Origin: Culturomica sp.
Lineage (GTDB): Bacteria; Bacteroidota; Bacteroidia; Bacteroidales; Marinifilaceae
DNA length: 64,000 bases
Assembly (NCBI GenBank): GCA_031271755.1
Contig: JAISVB010000069.1
Coordinates: 1 to 64,000, forward strand
Reading direction: 5' to 3'
Shown: positions 52,453 to 62,380 of the stretch, one piece after another
Position numbering within the stretch: position 1 is the stretch's first letter
Layout of the letters: every line of letters starts with the position of its first letter
Notes under the pieces: model-generated
What the model was told of the DNA's origin: nothing
Seen by the model: only the letters and a program-made list of their open reading frames with translations
Database searches by the model: none
Made by a program: the position numbers and the translations under genes

Positions 52453-53234
52453 TGATGCAAAAAACATACACGGAGGACGAAATGCTGGAAATGGCCGTCC
52501 GGTGGGCCCGGGAAGCGGGCAAGATCCAATTGGGCTATTTCCGGAGATCGGGGTTGCAGATGGAGACCAAGTCCAACCTTTCGGACGTTGTCACCCGGGC
52601 GGACAAAGAGAGCGAAGCGTACCTGCTGGAACAGATCGCCGCCGTTTTTCCGGAACACTCCGTTTTGGGCGAAGAGACCGGTATGCACGCCGGAAGCGGG
52701 GAATATGGCTGGGTCATCGACCCCTTGGACGGCACCAACAATTACAGTCAGGGCTTGCCGGTATTTGCCGTTTCGATCGCCCTTCAATATCGGGGAGAAA
52801 CCCGCTTGGGCGTGGTCTATGCGCCCTATTTGGACGAACTGTATACGGCGCTCGCCGGGAAGGGCGCTTTTCTGAACGGAACGCCGATCCGGGTTTCGCA
52901 GAAACAGGCGTTGCCGGAATCGGTGCTGGGAACCGGATTCCCGTACGACAAAGGGACGCATCCGGCCAATAATATAGAGAATTTGTCCGCTTTGTTGCCG
53001 GGCTTGCGCGGTATCCGGCGCATGGGAGCGGCAGCCTACGATCTCTGCTGCGTGGCGGCCGGTTTCTTAGACGGCTATTGGGAGTTGAACCTGAACCTCT
53101 GGGACATGTGCGCCGGGGCGTTGATCGTGGAGGAGGCGGGGGGCGTTATCTGCCACTTCCGCGACGACCGGAACGTTTCCATCATTGCCGGGAACAAAAC
53201 GATCGTAGAAAAGATCCGTTCGAAAATCAAATGA
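52452..53234 (+). CDS. Inositol monophosphatase-family phosphatase
   Basis: The 260-residue protein has the Mg-binding motifs GEETGMHAG (about 72-80), WVIDPLDGTNNYSQGLPVFAVSIAL (about 88-112) and WDMCAGALIVEEAGG (about 217-231). This family hydrolyses inositol phosphates, 3'-phosphoadenosine 5'-phosphate, fructose bisphosphate or histidinol phosphate. The paired location after a HisK-like phosphatase is of interest but does not fix the substrate. The ATG at 52452 overlaps the upstream TGA (TGATG); 52455 is another possible start. Confidence 0.88.
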   Translation: MMQKTYTEDEMLEMAVRWAREAGKIQLGYFRRSGLQMETKSNLSDVVTRADKESEAYLLEQIAAVFPEHSVLGEETGMHAGSGEYGWVIDPLDGTNNYSQGLPVFAVSIALQYRGETRLGVVYAPYLDELYTALAGKGAFLNGTPIRVSQKQALPESVLGTGFPYDKGTHPANNIENLSALLPGLRGIRRMGAAAYDLCCVAAGFLDGYWELNLNLWDMCAGALIVEEAGGVICHFRDDRNVSIIAGNKTIVEKIRSKIK

Positions 53235-53246
53235 CCTGAAAAACAG

Positions 53247-53280
53247 CAGAGGCGACCTTACCGGGCCGCCTCTGTCGTTT
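53247..53280. terminator. Terminator between convergent genes
   Basis: CAGAGGCG (53247-53254) pairs with CGCCTCTG (53267-53274). It lies between the stops at 53234 and 53297 and may serve both strands. The T-tract is weak. Confidence 0.6.
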
Positions 53281-53296
53281 GTAAGCTGTACCGGGA

Positions 53297-54916
53297 TCAA
53301 AGCCCCAATACGGCTGCTCCCTGTTTGAAGAAGATGTCTTTCGGAATGCCGGCTCCGGCAATCTTGTCCAGGTCTTGTTGAAGCATGGGAGAAACCACTC
53401 CTTTTTCCCGGATCAACGCTCCTGCTTTTTCGTAAGCGCCATCTCCCTGAATGGTGAGGTAATCGGTTACGATCTGTGTGATCTCCTGCTGCATTTTGTT
53501 TGCATCGACGGTGTAAAATCCCTGTTCGTCCCGGGCGATGGATCCGCTTGCAACAAAACGGTCAAATTGCATCATGTTGGCTTTCCCGTGCGCGCTGGCG
53601 GCTCCGAACCGGCTGGAACGGAAAATGCCGGCGATAAAGGTCACGTAGTTATCCAGCAACTCTTTTTCGGGAATAATGCCCCATTCGGCCAGCCGGGTGA
53701 TACAGTACAACCCCAGAATGTCGGCTTTTCCCTCTTCGATGGAGGTGTAGTTGTCTTTTAACACGGAACGTACATCCTGCTTGTCCGTGATGGTGTAGTT
53801 AACGCCCAGACCGTGAGCCACTTCGTGGAACATGGTGTTTTCAAAGAAAGCGTCGAAACCGACGTGCTTTTGCTGATCCGGATGGATCACCAACTTGGAG
53901 ATCGGTACCAAGATCTGGTCGAACTTCGCCTGCATGGCGTTTTTCAACTGCAATTTGCGGCTCCCTTTGGCGGCATGTACCCGGGGGTCGTTCGGCAGGT
54001 TGATGGCAATGTTTTTACTGCCGGCATTGCAATCCCCCGCGTAATAAATGACCTCATACGCATTCATGTCCGGATTGGCGTTGGCTTTCTCCTGCCGGTA
54101 AGCTTCCGGTACGGGGAGATTCTCCTGTAGGCGGGGGAGGTATTGCGCATAGAGAGAGAGTTTGCTGCTCCACGCTTTGTCCTTCACCAAAATCTGTCCG
54201 GAATGAGCGGCCTTGTATCCGAAGAGCGCATCCTCGTAAGTTTCGATGGGACCAACCACAAAATCGAGCGTATTGTCCTGCATCTCCATCCAGGCCAGAT
54301 CACTCGCCAGATAGTCGTCCGTCAGCAACGCTTCGGCGCGCAGTTCCAGGTATTTCTTCAACCCGGCTTCTTCGGCCAGTCCGGCGGCTTCTTTCAACAA
54401 GGCAGCCGCTTCCCCGGTCGCTTCCGGATACGCTTCGTGGAAAGGCACCACCACCAGCTTCCCTTCCGCATCCCGGCGGATCACAGAGTACCACCCCGTT
54501 TTGGCAGGGTCTTCCAGCGCTTCGAACTCCTCCTTGCTCATGTCGGCGGGGTAGAAGTTCGCTCCCGGCTGTTTTTCCGGTACGCCGGGTACGAACGGCT
54601 TGTTGTCATCCAACCGGTCCCACGGGCCGTAGTTGATGGCGAGGTATTTGGCCAAATAGGGATCGGTAACCCCTTTGAAGAGCTCCGCCTGGTCTCCGTA
54701 AGCATTTTGATAGAAAATAGAGTCCATGAGGTCGGCCACCCGAATCAGGAGCGGGATCATCTTTTTCTCATTTTCCGTCAATTTGCCGACATCGGTGGTC
54801 AGGGTGAACTCTGCATATTGGTCAGCCAGTTCCCGGTAGGAAGATCCGGCTTTTTTGCTCTCTTTGCAGGCGCCCAGAAGCGCACCCGCCGCTAAAAGGA
54901 ATAAGATTTTTTTCAT
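53297..54916 (-). CDS. M49-like (DPP III-related) zinc metallopeptidase lipoprotein
   Basis: The 539-residue protein has a lipoprotein signal (MKKILFLLAAGALLGAC). The zinc site is HEVAHGLG at about residue 386 with the downstream ligand EEGKADILG at about 415, the arrangement of dipeptidyl peptidase III-type enzymes but with HExxH instead of HExxGH. Other family features are GWYSVIRRDAEGKLVVVPFHEAYPE (about 140) and NIAINLPNDPRVH. It may remove dipeptides or act on another substrate in the periplasm or on the cell surface. The ATG of 54916 (start of signal) is preferred over 54925. It is followed upstream by a DPP5-like gene. Confidence 0.75.
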   Translation of the reverse strand: MKKILFLLAAGALLGACKESKKAGSSYRELADQYAEFTLTTDVGKLTENEKKMIPLLIRVADLMDSIFYQNAYGDQAELFKGVTDPYLAKYLAINYGPWDRLDDNKPFVPGVPEKQPGANFYPADMSKEEFEALEDPAKTGWYSVIRRDAEGKLVVVPFHEAYPEATGEAAALLKEAAGLAEEAGLKKYLELRAEALLTDDYLASDLAWMEMQDNTLDFVVGPIETYEDALFGYKAAHSGQILVKDKAWSSKLSLYAQYLPRLQENLPVPEAYRQEKANANPDMNAYEVIYYAGDCNAGSKNIAINLPNDPRVHAAKGSRKLQLKNAMQAKFDQILVPISKLVIHPDQQKHVGFDAFFENTMFHEVAHGLGVNYTITDKQDVRSVLKDNYTSIEEGKADILGLYCITRLAEWGIIPEKELLDNYVTFIAGIFRSSRFGAASAHGKANMMQFDRFVASGSIARDEQGFYTVDANKMQQEITQIVTDYLTIQGDGAYEKAGALIREKGVVSPMLQQDLDKIAGAGIPKDIFFKQGAAVLGL

Positions 54917-54994
54917 ATCGTACATTAAATTAAGACCGTAAGATAGTAAGACCGTAAGATTAGGTGCTGCTAACTAAACTCAAATAACTCATGA

Positions 54995-57094
54995 CTATTT
55001 CAACCATTTGTCTAACCACTCCTTGAAGGTGCGTTGCCAGAGGATGCCGTTCTGGCATTTGGTTACCCAATGCCCCTCTTCCGGATAGTAGAGATACCGG
55101 GCGGGTATCCCGCGCAGGCGTGCGGCGTTGAAGGCCATCATCCCCTGGGAAGCGTCTATGCGGAAATCTTTTTGTCCGTGTATGACCAAAATGGGGGTAT
55201 CCCAGTTCCCGACAAAGTGATGGGGGGAGTTGGCGTAGGAACGTTGCACCGTTTTGTTCTCTTTTTCCCAGGGCGCTCCGCCCAGATCCCAATTGGGGAA
55301 CCACATCTCCTCCGTGGTCAGGTATTTACTGTCGAAATCGAACATCCCGCAATGGGCGATAAACGCTTTGAAGCGCTTCTGGTGGTGTCCGGCTAAATAA
55401 TAGACCGAATAGCCGCCGAAAGAGGCTCCCACACAGCCCAGCCGGTCGGCGTCCACGTAAGGTTCCCGGGCGGCATCGTCGATGGCCGACAGGTAATCCC
55501 GGATGCACTGGCCGGAGTAATCCCCGCTGATGACTTCCAGCCACTCCGTGCCGAATCCGGGCAATCCCCGGCGGTTCGGAGCGACAACAATGTAACCGTT
55601 GGCGGCCATTTGTTGAAAATTCCAGCGGTAACTCCACGATTGGCTCACGGTAGTCTGCGGCCCTCCCTGGCAATAGAGAATGGCCGGGTACTTTTTCGCC
55701 GGATCGAAATGGGGCGGATAGATCATCCACACCAACATCTCCTTGTTGTCGGTGGTCTTTACCCACCGCTTTTCCACTTTCGCCGGCGTCAACTGATCCA
55801 GAATGCGTTTGTTGACAAACGACAACTCTTCGTCCTCTCCCGTTTCCGGATCCACTTTGTAGATTTCGGCAGGCTTACTCATGGATACCCGGGTGGTCAA
55901 CAGGTAATCGTCTACCGGAATGACCGCCGTGTAGTTGTGGATCCCCTCCGTGTGTTTCCGGATCTTTCCGCTCGACAGCTCCAGCGAATAGATCTCGTCC
56001 GTGGCATGCCGGTCGGAGATAAACCAGATGGTTCGCCCCTCTTTGCTCCAGGCCAACCGTTCGGCGTTTTGGTCGAAACCGGCGGAGTAGTCCTTTTTCA
56101 CTCCAGTTTCCATCTCCAGGACGAACAGGCGTATTTTGTCCGCTTCGTATCCGTCCCGTTCCATGCTCTCCCAGGCGAGGTATTTACCATCCGGAGAGAA
56201 GACCGGATTCTTATCGTACCCCATCATCCCTTCCGTCAGGTTCACCGTTTTTCCGGACTCCGTGTCGTAGCTGTAGAGATCGGAGTTGGTAGAGCGGGCG
56301 TACTCCATCCCGTATTTTTTGCGGGAGGTATAGACCAATTGTTTCCCGTCGGGCGACCAGCAGAGTTGTTCCGTGCCGCCGAACGGGCGTACGGGCGACT
56401 CCCATTTTTCCCCCTCCATGATGTCCTTTCCCGTTGTGAGAGCAGAGGTGGCAGAGTAACCGGCCACAAACAGGTGGGTATAGGTTTCCACCCAGTGGTC
56501 CCAGTGGCGGTAGAATTGGTCGTCGATGATGCGGGCGTCGGCTTTCGGCAGATCCGGGTGCATATCGTGTACATCCGGTTCTAATTTCACCTCTTTTAAG
56601 TAAACGATCTTGCTCATGTCAGGCGCGTACAGATAGCCGCCGATGCCGCCTTCTATATCGGTTACCTGCCGCTTTCCGGTACCGTCCGGGTTCATTTCCC
56701 ACAATTGCCCCCGGGCGAGGTAACTGATCTTTTTCCCGTCGGGCGTCCAAGCGGCGCCGGATTCGTTGTATTCGGTATCGGTGATCTGTTTGGTTTTCCC
56801 GCCGGGCAACTCCATCACATAGAGATCGCTGTAGGAGCGATCTTCCTCTTTGTTGAACCAGGTTACTCCGTATACGGCCTGTTTACCGTCCGGAGAAACA
56901 GCCGGATCACTGACTCTTCCGAAAGACCACAGCACCTCCGGGGTCATGATGTCGGAGGCCAGGGTCGTTTCGGGTGTTTTGTAACTTTTACCCGCTTGCT
57001 TGGATTCGTTAATGGAGTGACAGGACATAAGAGCTATAATCAGCAGGGGGGGAAAAGTAACCAATCTGGTGGTGTTTATTATTTTCACAGACAT
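54995..57094 (-). CDS. S9 serine peptidase, DPP5-like
   Basis: This 699-residue protein has a lipoprotein-type N-terminus (TFPPLLIIALMSC). A seven-bladed beta-propeller (about 60-410) follows, with SPDGK repeats (VSPDGKQAVY, FSPDGKYLAWES). The alpha/beta-hydrolase domain has the nucleophile GASFGGYS (about 565), the Asp in ILVIHGQKDFRID (about 645) and the His in YPEEGHWV (about 677). DPP5 of Porphyromonas and relatives releases dipeptides and helps asaccharolytic or amino-acid-based growth. It starts 12 bp after recA and probably shares its transcript. Confidence 0.85.
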   Translation of the reverse strand: MSVKIINTTRLVTFPPLLIIALMSCHSINESKQAGKSYKTPETTLASDIMTPEVLWSFGRVSDPAVSPDGKQAVYGVTWFNKEEDRSYSDLYVMELPGGKTKQITDTEYNESGAAWTPDGKKISYLARGQLWEMNPDGTGKRQVTDIEGGIGGYLYAPDMSKIVYLKEVKLEPDVHDMHPDLPKADARIIDDQFYRHWDHWVETYTHLFVAGYSATSALTTGKDIMEGEKWESPVRPFGGTEQLCWSPDGKQLVYTSRKKYGMEYARSTNSDLYSYDTESGKTVNLTEGMMGYDKNPVFSPDGKYLAWESMERDGYEADKIRLFVLEMETGVKKDYSAGFDQNAERLAWSKEGRTIWFISDRHATDEIYSLELSSGKIRKHTEGIHNYTAVIPVDDYLLTTRVSMSKPAEIYKVDPETGEDEELSFVNKRILDQLTPAKVEKRWVKTTDNKEMLVWMIYPPHFDPAKKYPAILYCQGGPQTTVSQSWSYRWNFQQMAANGYIVVAPNRRGLPGFGTEWLEVISGDYSGQCIRDYLSAIDDAAREPYVDADRLGCVGASFGGYSVYYLAGHHQKRFKAFIAHCGMFDFDSKYLTTEEMWFPNWDLGGAPWEKENKTVQRSYANSPHHFVGNWDTPILVIHGQKDFRIDASQGMMAFNAARLRGIPARYLYYPEEGHWVTKCQNGILWQRTFKEWLDKWLK

Positions 57095-57106
57095 ACCTAT
57101 TTCGAA

Positions 57107-58132
57107 TTACTTGTCCGACTCCTGTTGCGGGGCACCGTTCATGGCTGCAACGATCTTTTCCCGCAACTCTTCGGCCAGTTCCGGATTATCCATCACCAAC
57201 TGCTTCACCGTTTCCCGGCCTTGTCCCAATTTGCTCTCTCCGTACGAGAACCAACTGCCGCTCTTTTTGATAACGCCGTAGTCCACCCCGAGATCCACGA
57301 TTTCACCGGAACGGGAGATCCCTTCCCCGTACATGATGTCAAATTCGGCTTTCCGGAAAGGAGGCGCCACTTTATTTTTCACCACTTTTACCCGGGTGTG
57401 GTTGCCGAGGATCTCTTCGCCTTCCTTGATCGGCCCGATTTTCCGGATGTCCAGCCGGACAGAGGCGTAAAATTTCAGGGCGTTTCCGCCGGTGGTGGTT
57501 TCCGGATTTCCGAACATCACCCCGATCTTGTCGCGCAACTGATTGATAAAGATACAGCAGGTATTTGTTTTGCTGATGGTCCCGGTCAGTTTCCGCAGAG
57601 CCTGGGACATCAGGCGGGCGTGCAGTCCCATCATGCTGTCGCCCATATCCCCTTCGATCTCCGCTTTGGGTGTCAATGCCGCCACCGAGTCGATCACAAT
57701 GATATCTATGGCGGCGGAACGGATCAGTTGGTCGGCTATTTCCAGCGCCTGTTCCCCGTTGTCCGGCTGGGCGATAAAGAGGTTTTCGGTATCCACGCCC
57801 AATTTTTCCGCGTAAGCGCGGTCGAAAGCGTGTTCCGCGTCGATGATGGCGGCAATTCCTCCCTGTTTTTGGGCTTCGGCAATGGCGTGTATGGCCAGCG
57901 TGGTCTTACCGGACGATTCCGGGCCGTAGATCTCGATAACCCTTCCTTTGGGGTATCCGCCCACTCCCAGCGCTTTGTCTAAGGCAATAGAGCCGGAGGG
58001 GATGACCGGAATGGCTTCAATTTCCGTACTGCCCAGTTTCATGATGCTTCCCTTGCCGAAGTTTTTCTCGATTTTATCAAGCGTAAGCTGGAGCGCTTTG
58101 AGTTTTTCCTGATTGATTTCTTTTGAAGACAT
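57107..58132 (-). CDS. recA: Recombinase RecA
   Basis: The 341-residue protein has Walker [16 protein letters not shown] (about 70), the Walker B-type [12 protein letters not shown] (about 142), [20 protein letters not shown] (about 195-214), the signature of RecA loop L2, and the acidic, Gln-rich tail [10 protein letters not shown]. It pairs DNA strands and controls the SOS response. The -7 box is at 58171-58178. I see no LexA-type operator by eye in the 130 bp upstream. Confidence 0.97.
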   Translation of the reverse strand: MSSKEINQEKLKALQLTLDKIEKNFGKGSIMKLGSTEIEAIPVIPSGSIALDKALGVGGYPKGRVIEIYGPESSGKTTLAIHAIAEAQKQGGIAAIIDAEHAFDRAYAEKLGVDTENLFIAQPDNGEQALEIADQLIRSAAIDIIVIDSVAALTPKAEIEGDMGDSMMGLHARLMSQALRKLTGTISKTNTCCIFINQLRDKIGVMFGNPETTTGGNALKFYASVRLDIRKIGPIKEGEEILGNHTRVKVVKNKVAPPFRKAEFDIMYGEGISRSGEIVDLGVDYGVIKKSGSWFSYGESKLGQGRETVKQLVMDNPELAEELREKIVAAMNGAPQQESDK

Positions 58133-58170
58133 ACTATTTTTTGAATTTTGAATGAATCTTGACCGCGCTT

Positions 58171-58178
58171 CAAAAATA
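58171..58178 (-). promoter_or_regulatory. -7 box for recA
   Basis: The complement reads TATTTTTG, matching TAnnTTTG, 38 nt upstream of the ATG. Confidence 0.55.
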
Positions 58179-58265
58179 GTGATATTTTAGATAAAACAGC
58201 AGTTCTTTTACCGCTTTTAAAATCTAATTTGCATCTTTGCTTTCCAAACACAATTTCCACACATC

Positions 58266-59435
58266 ATGAAATGCTTATCTTTTTTGGGACTTTCCCTGTT
58301 TTTGATTTTTTCCGCACAAGCGGAGGAAACAGGCGATCGCCGGATATTTGCCACCGCTCCCTATCTGCAGAATCCGGTCGATAACGGCGTCACCGTCAGT
58401 TGGGTGACCCGGGTGCCGGTGTATGGCTGGGTGGAGTACGGGGAGGATCCGCAACAGTTGAAAAAAGTACATACATTGGTAGACGGCCAGGTCATCTGCA
58501 ACGACTTTATCCACAAGATCCGGTTGGAACCCCTGATCCCCGGCAAAACCTACTATTACCGGGTGTGTTCCCGGGAGATCCTGTCGTACAAAGCCTACAG
58601 CAAAGAGTTTGGCCATACGGCTGTTACGGAGATCCGGGAATTTCGGCTTCCCTCTCCCGAAGAGAGTGATTTTACGGCATTGATATTCAATGATATTCAT
58701 AAAAAACACGAACTCTTGGATGCGTTGTTCGAACAAGTGAAAGAATACCCCTATGACCTGGTGTTTTTTAACGGGGATTGTATCGACGACCCTGCCGATC
58801 AGGAACAGGCAGTCCGTTCCATCGCTTATTACAACCGCAAGGTGGGCGCCGACCGGATACCGGTATTTTACCTGCGGGGAAACCACGAGATCCGGAATGC
58901 CTATTCGATCGGTTTGCGGGAGCTTTTTGACTACGTGGGAGATAAAACGTACGGAGCTTTTAATTGGGGGGATACCCGTTTTGTGATGCTGGATTGCGGG
59001 GAGGACAAACCGGACGACCACCCGGTCTATTACGGCCTGAACGATTTTGCGCAGTTGCGTCTGGATCAGGCGGGATTTCTGAAACGGGAGTTTGCCTCCA
59101 AAGCGTTTAAAAAGTCGGCTAAAAAAGTGTTGATCCACCACATCCCGATCTATCGTTCCTCCCTGCCCGATGCGGACGACGACCGCTTTAATCCCTGCAA
59201 AGAGCTGTGGGGCGATCTGTTGTCCCGCGCCCCTTTTCAGGTGGCGTTGAACGGGCATACGCACCGTTTTGCCCACATTCCGGCAGGGACGGATTCCAAT
59301 CCGTTCCCGGTTGTCGTGGGAGGGGGGAACTCTTTAGAAAGAGCAACCGTTATGGTTTTGCAAAGGCAGGGAAAGCAAATGACTTTGCGGGTGTTGAATA
59401 CCGGGGGAGAAGAGTTGTTGAAATTAGATCTGTAA
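58266..59435 (+). CDS. Secreted purple-acid-phosphatase-like metallophosphoesterase
   Basis: The 389-residue protein has a signal peptide (MKCLSFLGLSLFLIFSAQA). A fibronectin-like N-terminal domain (about 27-125: APYLQNPVDNGVTVSWVTRVPVYGWVEYGED; GKTYYYRV) follows. The phosphoesterase domain has metal motifs FNDIHKK (about 143), FFNGDCIDD (about 170), LRGNHEIRN (about 203), LIHHIPIY (about 287) and NGHTHRF (about 327). It probably removes phosphate from organic esters in the periplasm. A CATCTTTG one mismatch from the -7 consensus is at 58232-58239. It is 102 bp upstream of the LacI gene, with no strong link shown. Confidence 0.85.
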   Translation: MKCLSFLGLSLFLIFSAQAEETGDRRIFATAPYLQNPVDNGVTVSWVTRVPVYGWVEYGEDPQQLKKVHTLVDGQVICNDFIHKIRLEPLIPGKTYYYRVCSREILSYKAYSKEFGHTAVTEIREFRLPSPEESDFTALIFNDIHKKHELLDALFEQVKEYPYDLVFFNGDCIDDPADQEQAVRSIAYYNRKVGADRIPVFYLRGNHEIRNAYSIGLRELFDYVGDKTYGAFNWGDTRFVMLDCGEDKPDDHPVYYGLNDFAQLRLDQAGFLKREFASKAFKKSAKKVLIHHIPIYRSSLPDADDDRFNPCKELWGDLLSRAPFQVALNGHTHRFAHIPAGTDSNPFPVVVGGGNSLERATVMVLQRQGKQMTLRVLNTGGEELLKLDL

Positions 59436-59499
59436 GTAAAAAGAACGACGTAAATAAAAAAGAGGGGGTGGAAAAATTGGGATTCTCAATTCAAAGGGT

Positions 59500-59507
59500 T
59501 ACATTTG
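59500..59507 (+). promoter_or_regulatory. -7 box for the LacI-kdu operon
   Basis: TACATTTG fits TAnnTTTG. It overlaps the ATG at 59505, so the regulator starts at 59538. Confidence 0.6.
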
Positions 59508-59537
59508 GGCAACCGATTGCATACATTTACGCTCCGG

Positions 59538-60605
59538 ATGAACGAAAAAAAGAAAAAGGTCTCCATTTATGACATTGCCGCTGTGCTGGGCGTATCCGGA
59601 TCGACGGTTTCCCGGGCTTTGCAGAACCACCCTGCCATCAGTGAGAAGGTTCGGGAGCAGGTCAGGAAAACGGCCCGGGAGATGAACTACAAACCCAACG
59701 CGCTTGCGGTGAATTTAAAACGGGGGTATAGCAAAACGATCGGGGTGGTGGTGCCGTATATCAACCGGAATTTCTTTTCATCTGCCATCGAAGGGATCGA
59801 AGAGGTGGCCAACAGGATGGGGTACGATGTGTTGATCTGTCAATCGAACGAACTGTACGAGAAAGAACAGAAAATCCTGCATTCCCTGTCGCAAGGGAAA
59901 GTGGACGGGGTGATCGCCTCTATTGCTTACGGGACAAGGGATTACTCACATTACAATAATTTGGCGGAGGACAGGATCCCTTTGGTCTTGTTCGACCGGG
60001 TATCGGACGAGGTAAAAGCGGGAATGGTGCGGGGGAATGATTACCAGGGGGCTTACCGGGTGGTCAGGTACCTGCTTTCGACAGGGCGTAAAAGAATTTT
60101 TCACTGCGCCGGATTTCAGCATGTTTCTGTTTGGCGCGACCGGTACCGGGGCTATTGGGACGCCTTGCAGGCGTACGGGATCACGCCCGAAGCCGATTGG
60201 GTGCGAATCGGGGGAGTGACCCGGGATGCAGGGGTGGCTTTTGCCCGGGAGATATTGCAAGGCAAAGCATTGCCGGACGCTGTTTTTGTTGCGAGCGATT
60301 TCGTGGCGTTGGGCATTTTGTTGGAGTTGATGCGGAACGGGGTGAAAGTGCCGGAAGAGGTGGCGATTTTCGGGTATGCGAACGAGTCGTTCGATGAGTT
60401 GATCACTCCTTCGCTTAGTTCTGTGGATCAATTCAGCAAGCAGATGGGACAGGCGGCGGCCCGGATGCTGATCGGCAAGTTGAACGGGGAACATCCGGAA
60501 GACGTGCTCATCGAACCGGAGTTGATCCTCCGGGATTCGACGCGGGCGCAGGGAAGTGATTTCAGTATGAATTTAACAGATATAACGCATGAAGGTAAAT
60601 TATGA
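59538..60605 (+). CDS. LacI-family transcriptional regulator
   Basis: This 355-residue protein has the N-terminal [38 protein letters not shown] (about 7-41), a hinge [14 protein letters not shown] and a periplasmic-binding-type effector domain ([22 protein letters not shown]). It would bind a sugar or sugar acid. It leads the kdu operon, and its last 17 bp overlap kduI, so a uronate intermediate such as KDG is the likely effector. The start follows the -7 box at 59500. Confidence 0.9.
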   Translation: MNEKKKKVSIYDIAAVLGVSGSTVSRALQNHPAISEKVREQVRKTAREMNYKPNALAVNLKRGYSKTIGVVVPYINRNFFSSAIEGIEEVANRMGYDVLICQSNELYEKEQKILHSLSQGKVDGVIASIAYGTRDYSHYNNLAEDRIPLVLFDRVSDEVKAGMVRGNDYQGAYRVVRYLLSTGRKRIFHCAGFQHVSVWRDRYRGYWDALQAYGITPEADWVRIGGVTRDAGVAFAREILQGKALPDAVFVASDFVALGILLELMRNGVKVPEEVAIFGYANESFDELITPSLSSVDQFSKQMGQAAARMLIGKLNGEHPEDVLIEPELILRDSTRAQGSDFSMNLTDITHEGKL

Positions 60606-61431
60606 AGTACGTAATGCAGCCCATCCGGAGGATGCAAAGGGGTACGATACCCAAAGGCTGCGCCGGGATTTTCTGATCGAAAAACTGATGGCGGAGGATG
60701 AGATCAATTTAGTGTATACGATGTACGACCGCCTGATCGTGGGAGGGGCCGTTCCGGTAGAGGAAAAATTGGAATTGGCCGCTATCGATCCCCTGAAAGC
60801 CCCCTTTTTTCTGCACAGGAGGGAACTGGGGATCATCAATGTCGGAGGAGCCGGCACGGTTGAAGTGGATGGAAAGGTGTTTGAACTGGACTATAAAGAG
60901 GCGTTGTACCTCGGGATGGGCGACCGGAAGGTGATTTTTAGCAGCCGCTCTGCGGCAGCGCCGGCTCATTTTTACTTTAATTCGGCGCCGGCTCACCGGA
61001 ATTACCCCGACCGGAAAATTACAAAGGCCGATGCGGTTGTGGTGGAAACGGGCAGTTTGGAGGAGAGTAACCACCGTACCATCAATAAGTTGATCGTGAA
61101 CCAGGTGTTACCGACCTGTCAGTTGCAGATGGGGATGACGGAACTGAAAACCGGAAGTGTCTGGAATACGATGCCGCCTCACACCCACGACCGGCGGATG
61201 GAAGCCTATTTCTATTTCGAAGTGCCTGCCAACCAGGCTGTCTGCCATTTTATGGGCGAAGTGGAGGAGACCCGGCACATCTGGATGAAAAACGAAGAGG
61301 CGGTCATATCGCCCGTATGGTCCATCCACTCTGCCTGCGCTACCTCCAACTATACTTTTATTTGGGGAATGGCGGGCGAAAACATGGATTACGGAGATAT
61401 GGATACCGTGACGGCCCAAACTTTGAAATAA
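60589..61431 (+). CDS. kduI: 5-dehydro-4-deoxy-D-glucuronate isomerase
   Basis: The 280-residue cupin has the KduI start ([25 protein letters not shown]), [32 protein letters not shown] and the zinc site [18 protein letters not shown] (about 196-213, His-x-His and Glu). It converts 4-deoxy-L-threo-5-hexulose uronate to 3-deoxy-D-glycero-2,5-hexodiulosonate in pectin and related uronate breakdown. The ATG lies inside the end of the regulator gene, so the two are translationally coupled. Confidence 0.95.
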   Translation: MKVNYEVRNAAHPEDAKGYDTQRLRRDFLIEKLMAEDEINLVYTMYDRLIVGGAVPVEEKLELAAIDPLKAPFFLHRRELGIINVGGAGTVEVDGKVFELDYKEALYLGMGDRKVIFSSRSAAAPAHFYFNSAPAHRNYPDRKITKADAVVVETGSLEESNHRTINKLIVNQVLPTCQLQMGMTELKTGSVWNTMPPHTHDRRMEAYFYFEVPANQAVCHFMGEVEETRHIWMKNEEAVISPVWSIHSACATSNYTFIWGMAGENMDYGDMDTVTAQTLK

Positions 61432-61548
61432 GATGTCCCAAAAGTTGCAGCTAAGCACTTTTTGAACACTTCTTATGAATGAAGACAAGAGGCTGCTTAA
61501 ATAGACAGTTTCGATGACTAAACTCTAATAACTAAGTAAATAAACTAA

Positions 61549-62343
61549 ATGAACGGATTGAAATTGTTTGACCTGAGCGGAAAGACCGCTTTGGTTACCG
61601 GGGGTACACACGGGCTGGGTATGGCGATCGCGACGGCGCTGGCGCAGGCCGGGGCGAAATTGGTGATAAACGACCTTTCCGAAGAGAAACTGGCCGGTGC
61701 TGTAAAGGAGTATGCCGCCAACGGCATCCGGGCGCACGGCTACCTGTTCGATGTCACCAACGAAGAGCAGGTGCAGGCGGCTTTAGCGAAGATCGGGAAA
61801 GAGGTCGGACCGGTGGATATTTTGGTGAACAATGCGGGAATTATCAAGCGGATCCCGGCATTGGAGATGTCCCTGACCGACTGGAATCAGGTGATCAATG
61901 TGGATCTGAACGCTCCTTTTATCATGTCCAAGGCGGTGGCTAAGGGGATGAAAGAGCGGGGAAGCGGTAAGATCATCAACATGTGCTCCATGATGAGCGA
62001 AGTGGGGCGTGATACGGTGAGCGCGTATGCGGCGGCCAAAGGCGGCTTGAAGATGCTGACCAAAAATCTGGCCACGGAATGGGCCCGTTACAACATCCAG
62101 GTGAACGGGATCGGGCCGGGTTATTTTGCAACGGCCCAGACAGCTCCGATCCGGGTGGAAGGGCATCCTTTCAATGAATTTATCCTGAAACGGACGCCGG
62201 CCATGCGTTGGGGGGAACCGGAAGATCTGGCCGGAGCTGCCATATTCCTCGCTTCTCGCGCTTCCGACTTTGTAAACGGGCACGTGCTGTACGTGGACGG
62301 CGGCATATTGGCCTCCCTGGGAAAAGCCTCCAACGAAGAGTAG
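61549..62343 (+). CDS. kduD: 2-keto-3-deoxygluconate/gluconate dehydrogenase-type SDR (KduD-like)
   Basis: This 264-residue short-chain dehydrogenase has TGGTHGLG for NAD binding (about 18), NNAGI (about 93), MCSMMSEVG with the catalytic Ser (about 145) and YAAAKGG with Tyr-Lys (about 159), and ends in the family-typical LYVDGG. In this operon it should reduce 2,5-diketo-3-deoxygluconate to KDG (KduD). Very similar proteins act as gluconate 5-dehydrogenases, so the exact substrate rests on context. The 117 bp before it hold no named feature. Confidence 0.85.
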   Translation: MNGLKLFDLSGKTALVTGGTHGLGMAIATALAQAGAKLVINDLSEEKLAGAVKEYAANGIRAHGYLFDVTNEEQVQAALAKIGKEVGPVDILVNNAGIIKRIPALEMSLTDWNQVINVDLNAPFIMSKAVAKGMKERGSGKIINMCSMMSEVGRDTVSAYAAAKGGLKMLTKNLATEWARYNIQVNGIGPGYFATAQTAPIRVEGHPFNEFILKRTPAMRWGEPEDLAGAAIFLASRASDFVNGHVLYVDGGILASLGKASNEE

Positions 62344-62380
62344 AGAATTGAAAAATCAGTATCATTAAAAACAGTATTGT

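Noticed and set aside
54930..54962. Short tandem repeat of TAAGACCGTAAGAT upstream of the M49-like gene
   Set aside because: Only two copies in noncoding DNA with no partner elsewhere; too little for a functional claim.
61432..61548. 117-bp gap between kduI and kduD with GATGTCCCAAAAGTTG, reminiscent of an IS end
   Set aside because: No matching inverted end, no target duplication and no transposase fragment could be found.
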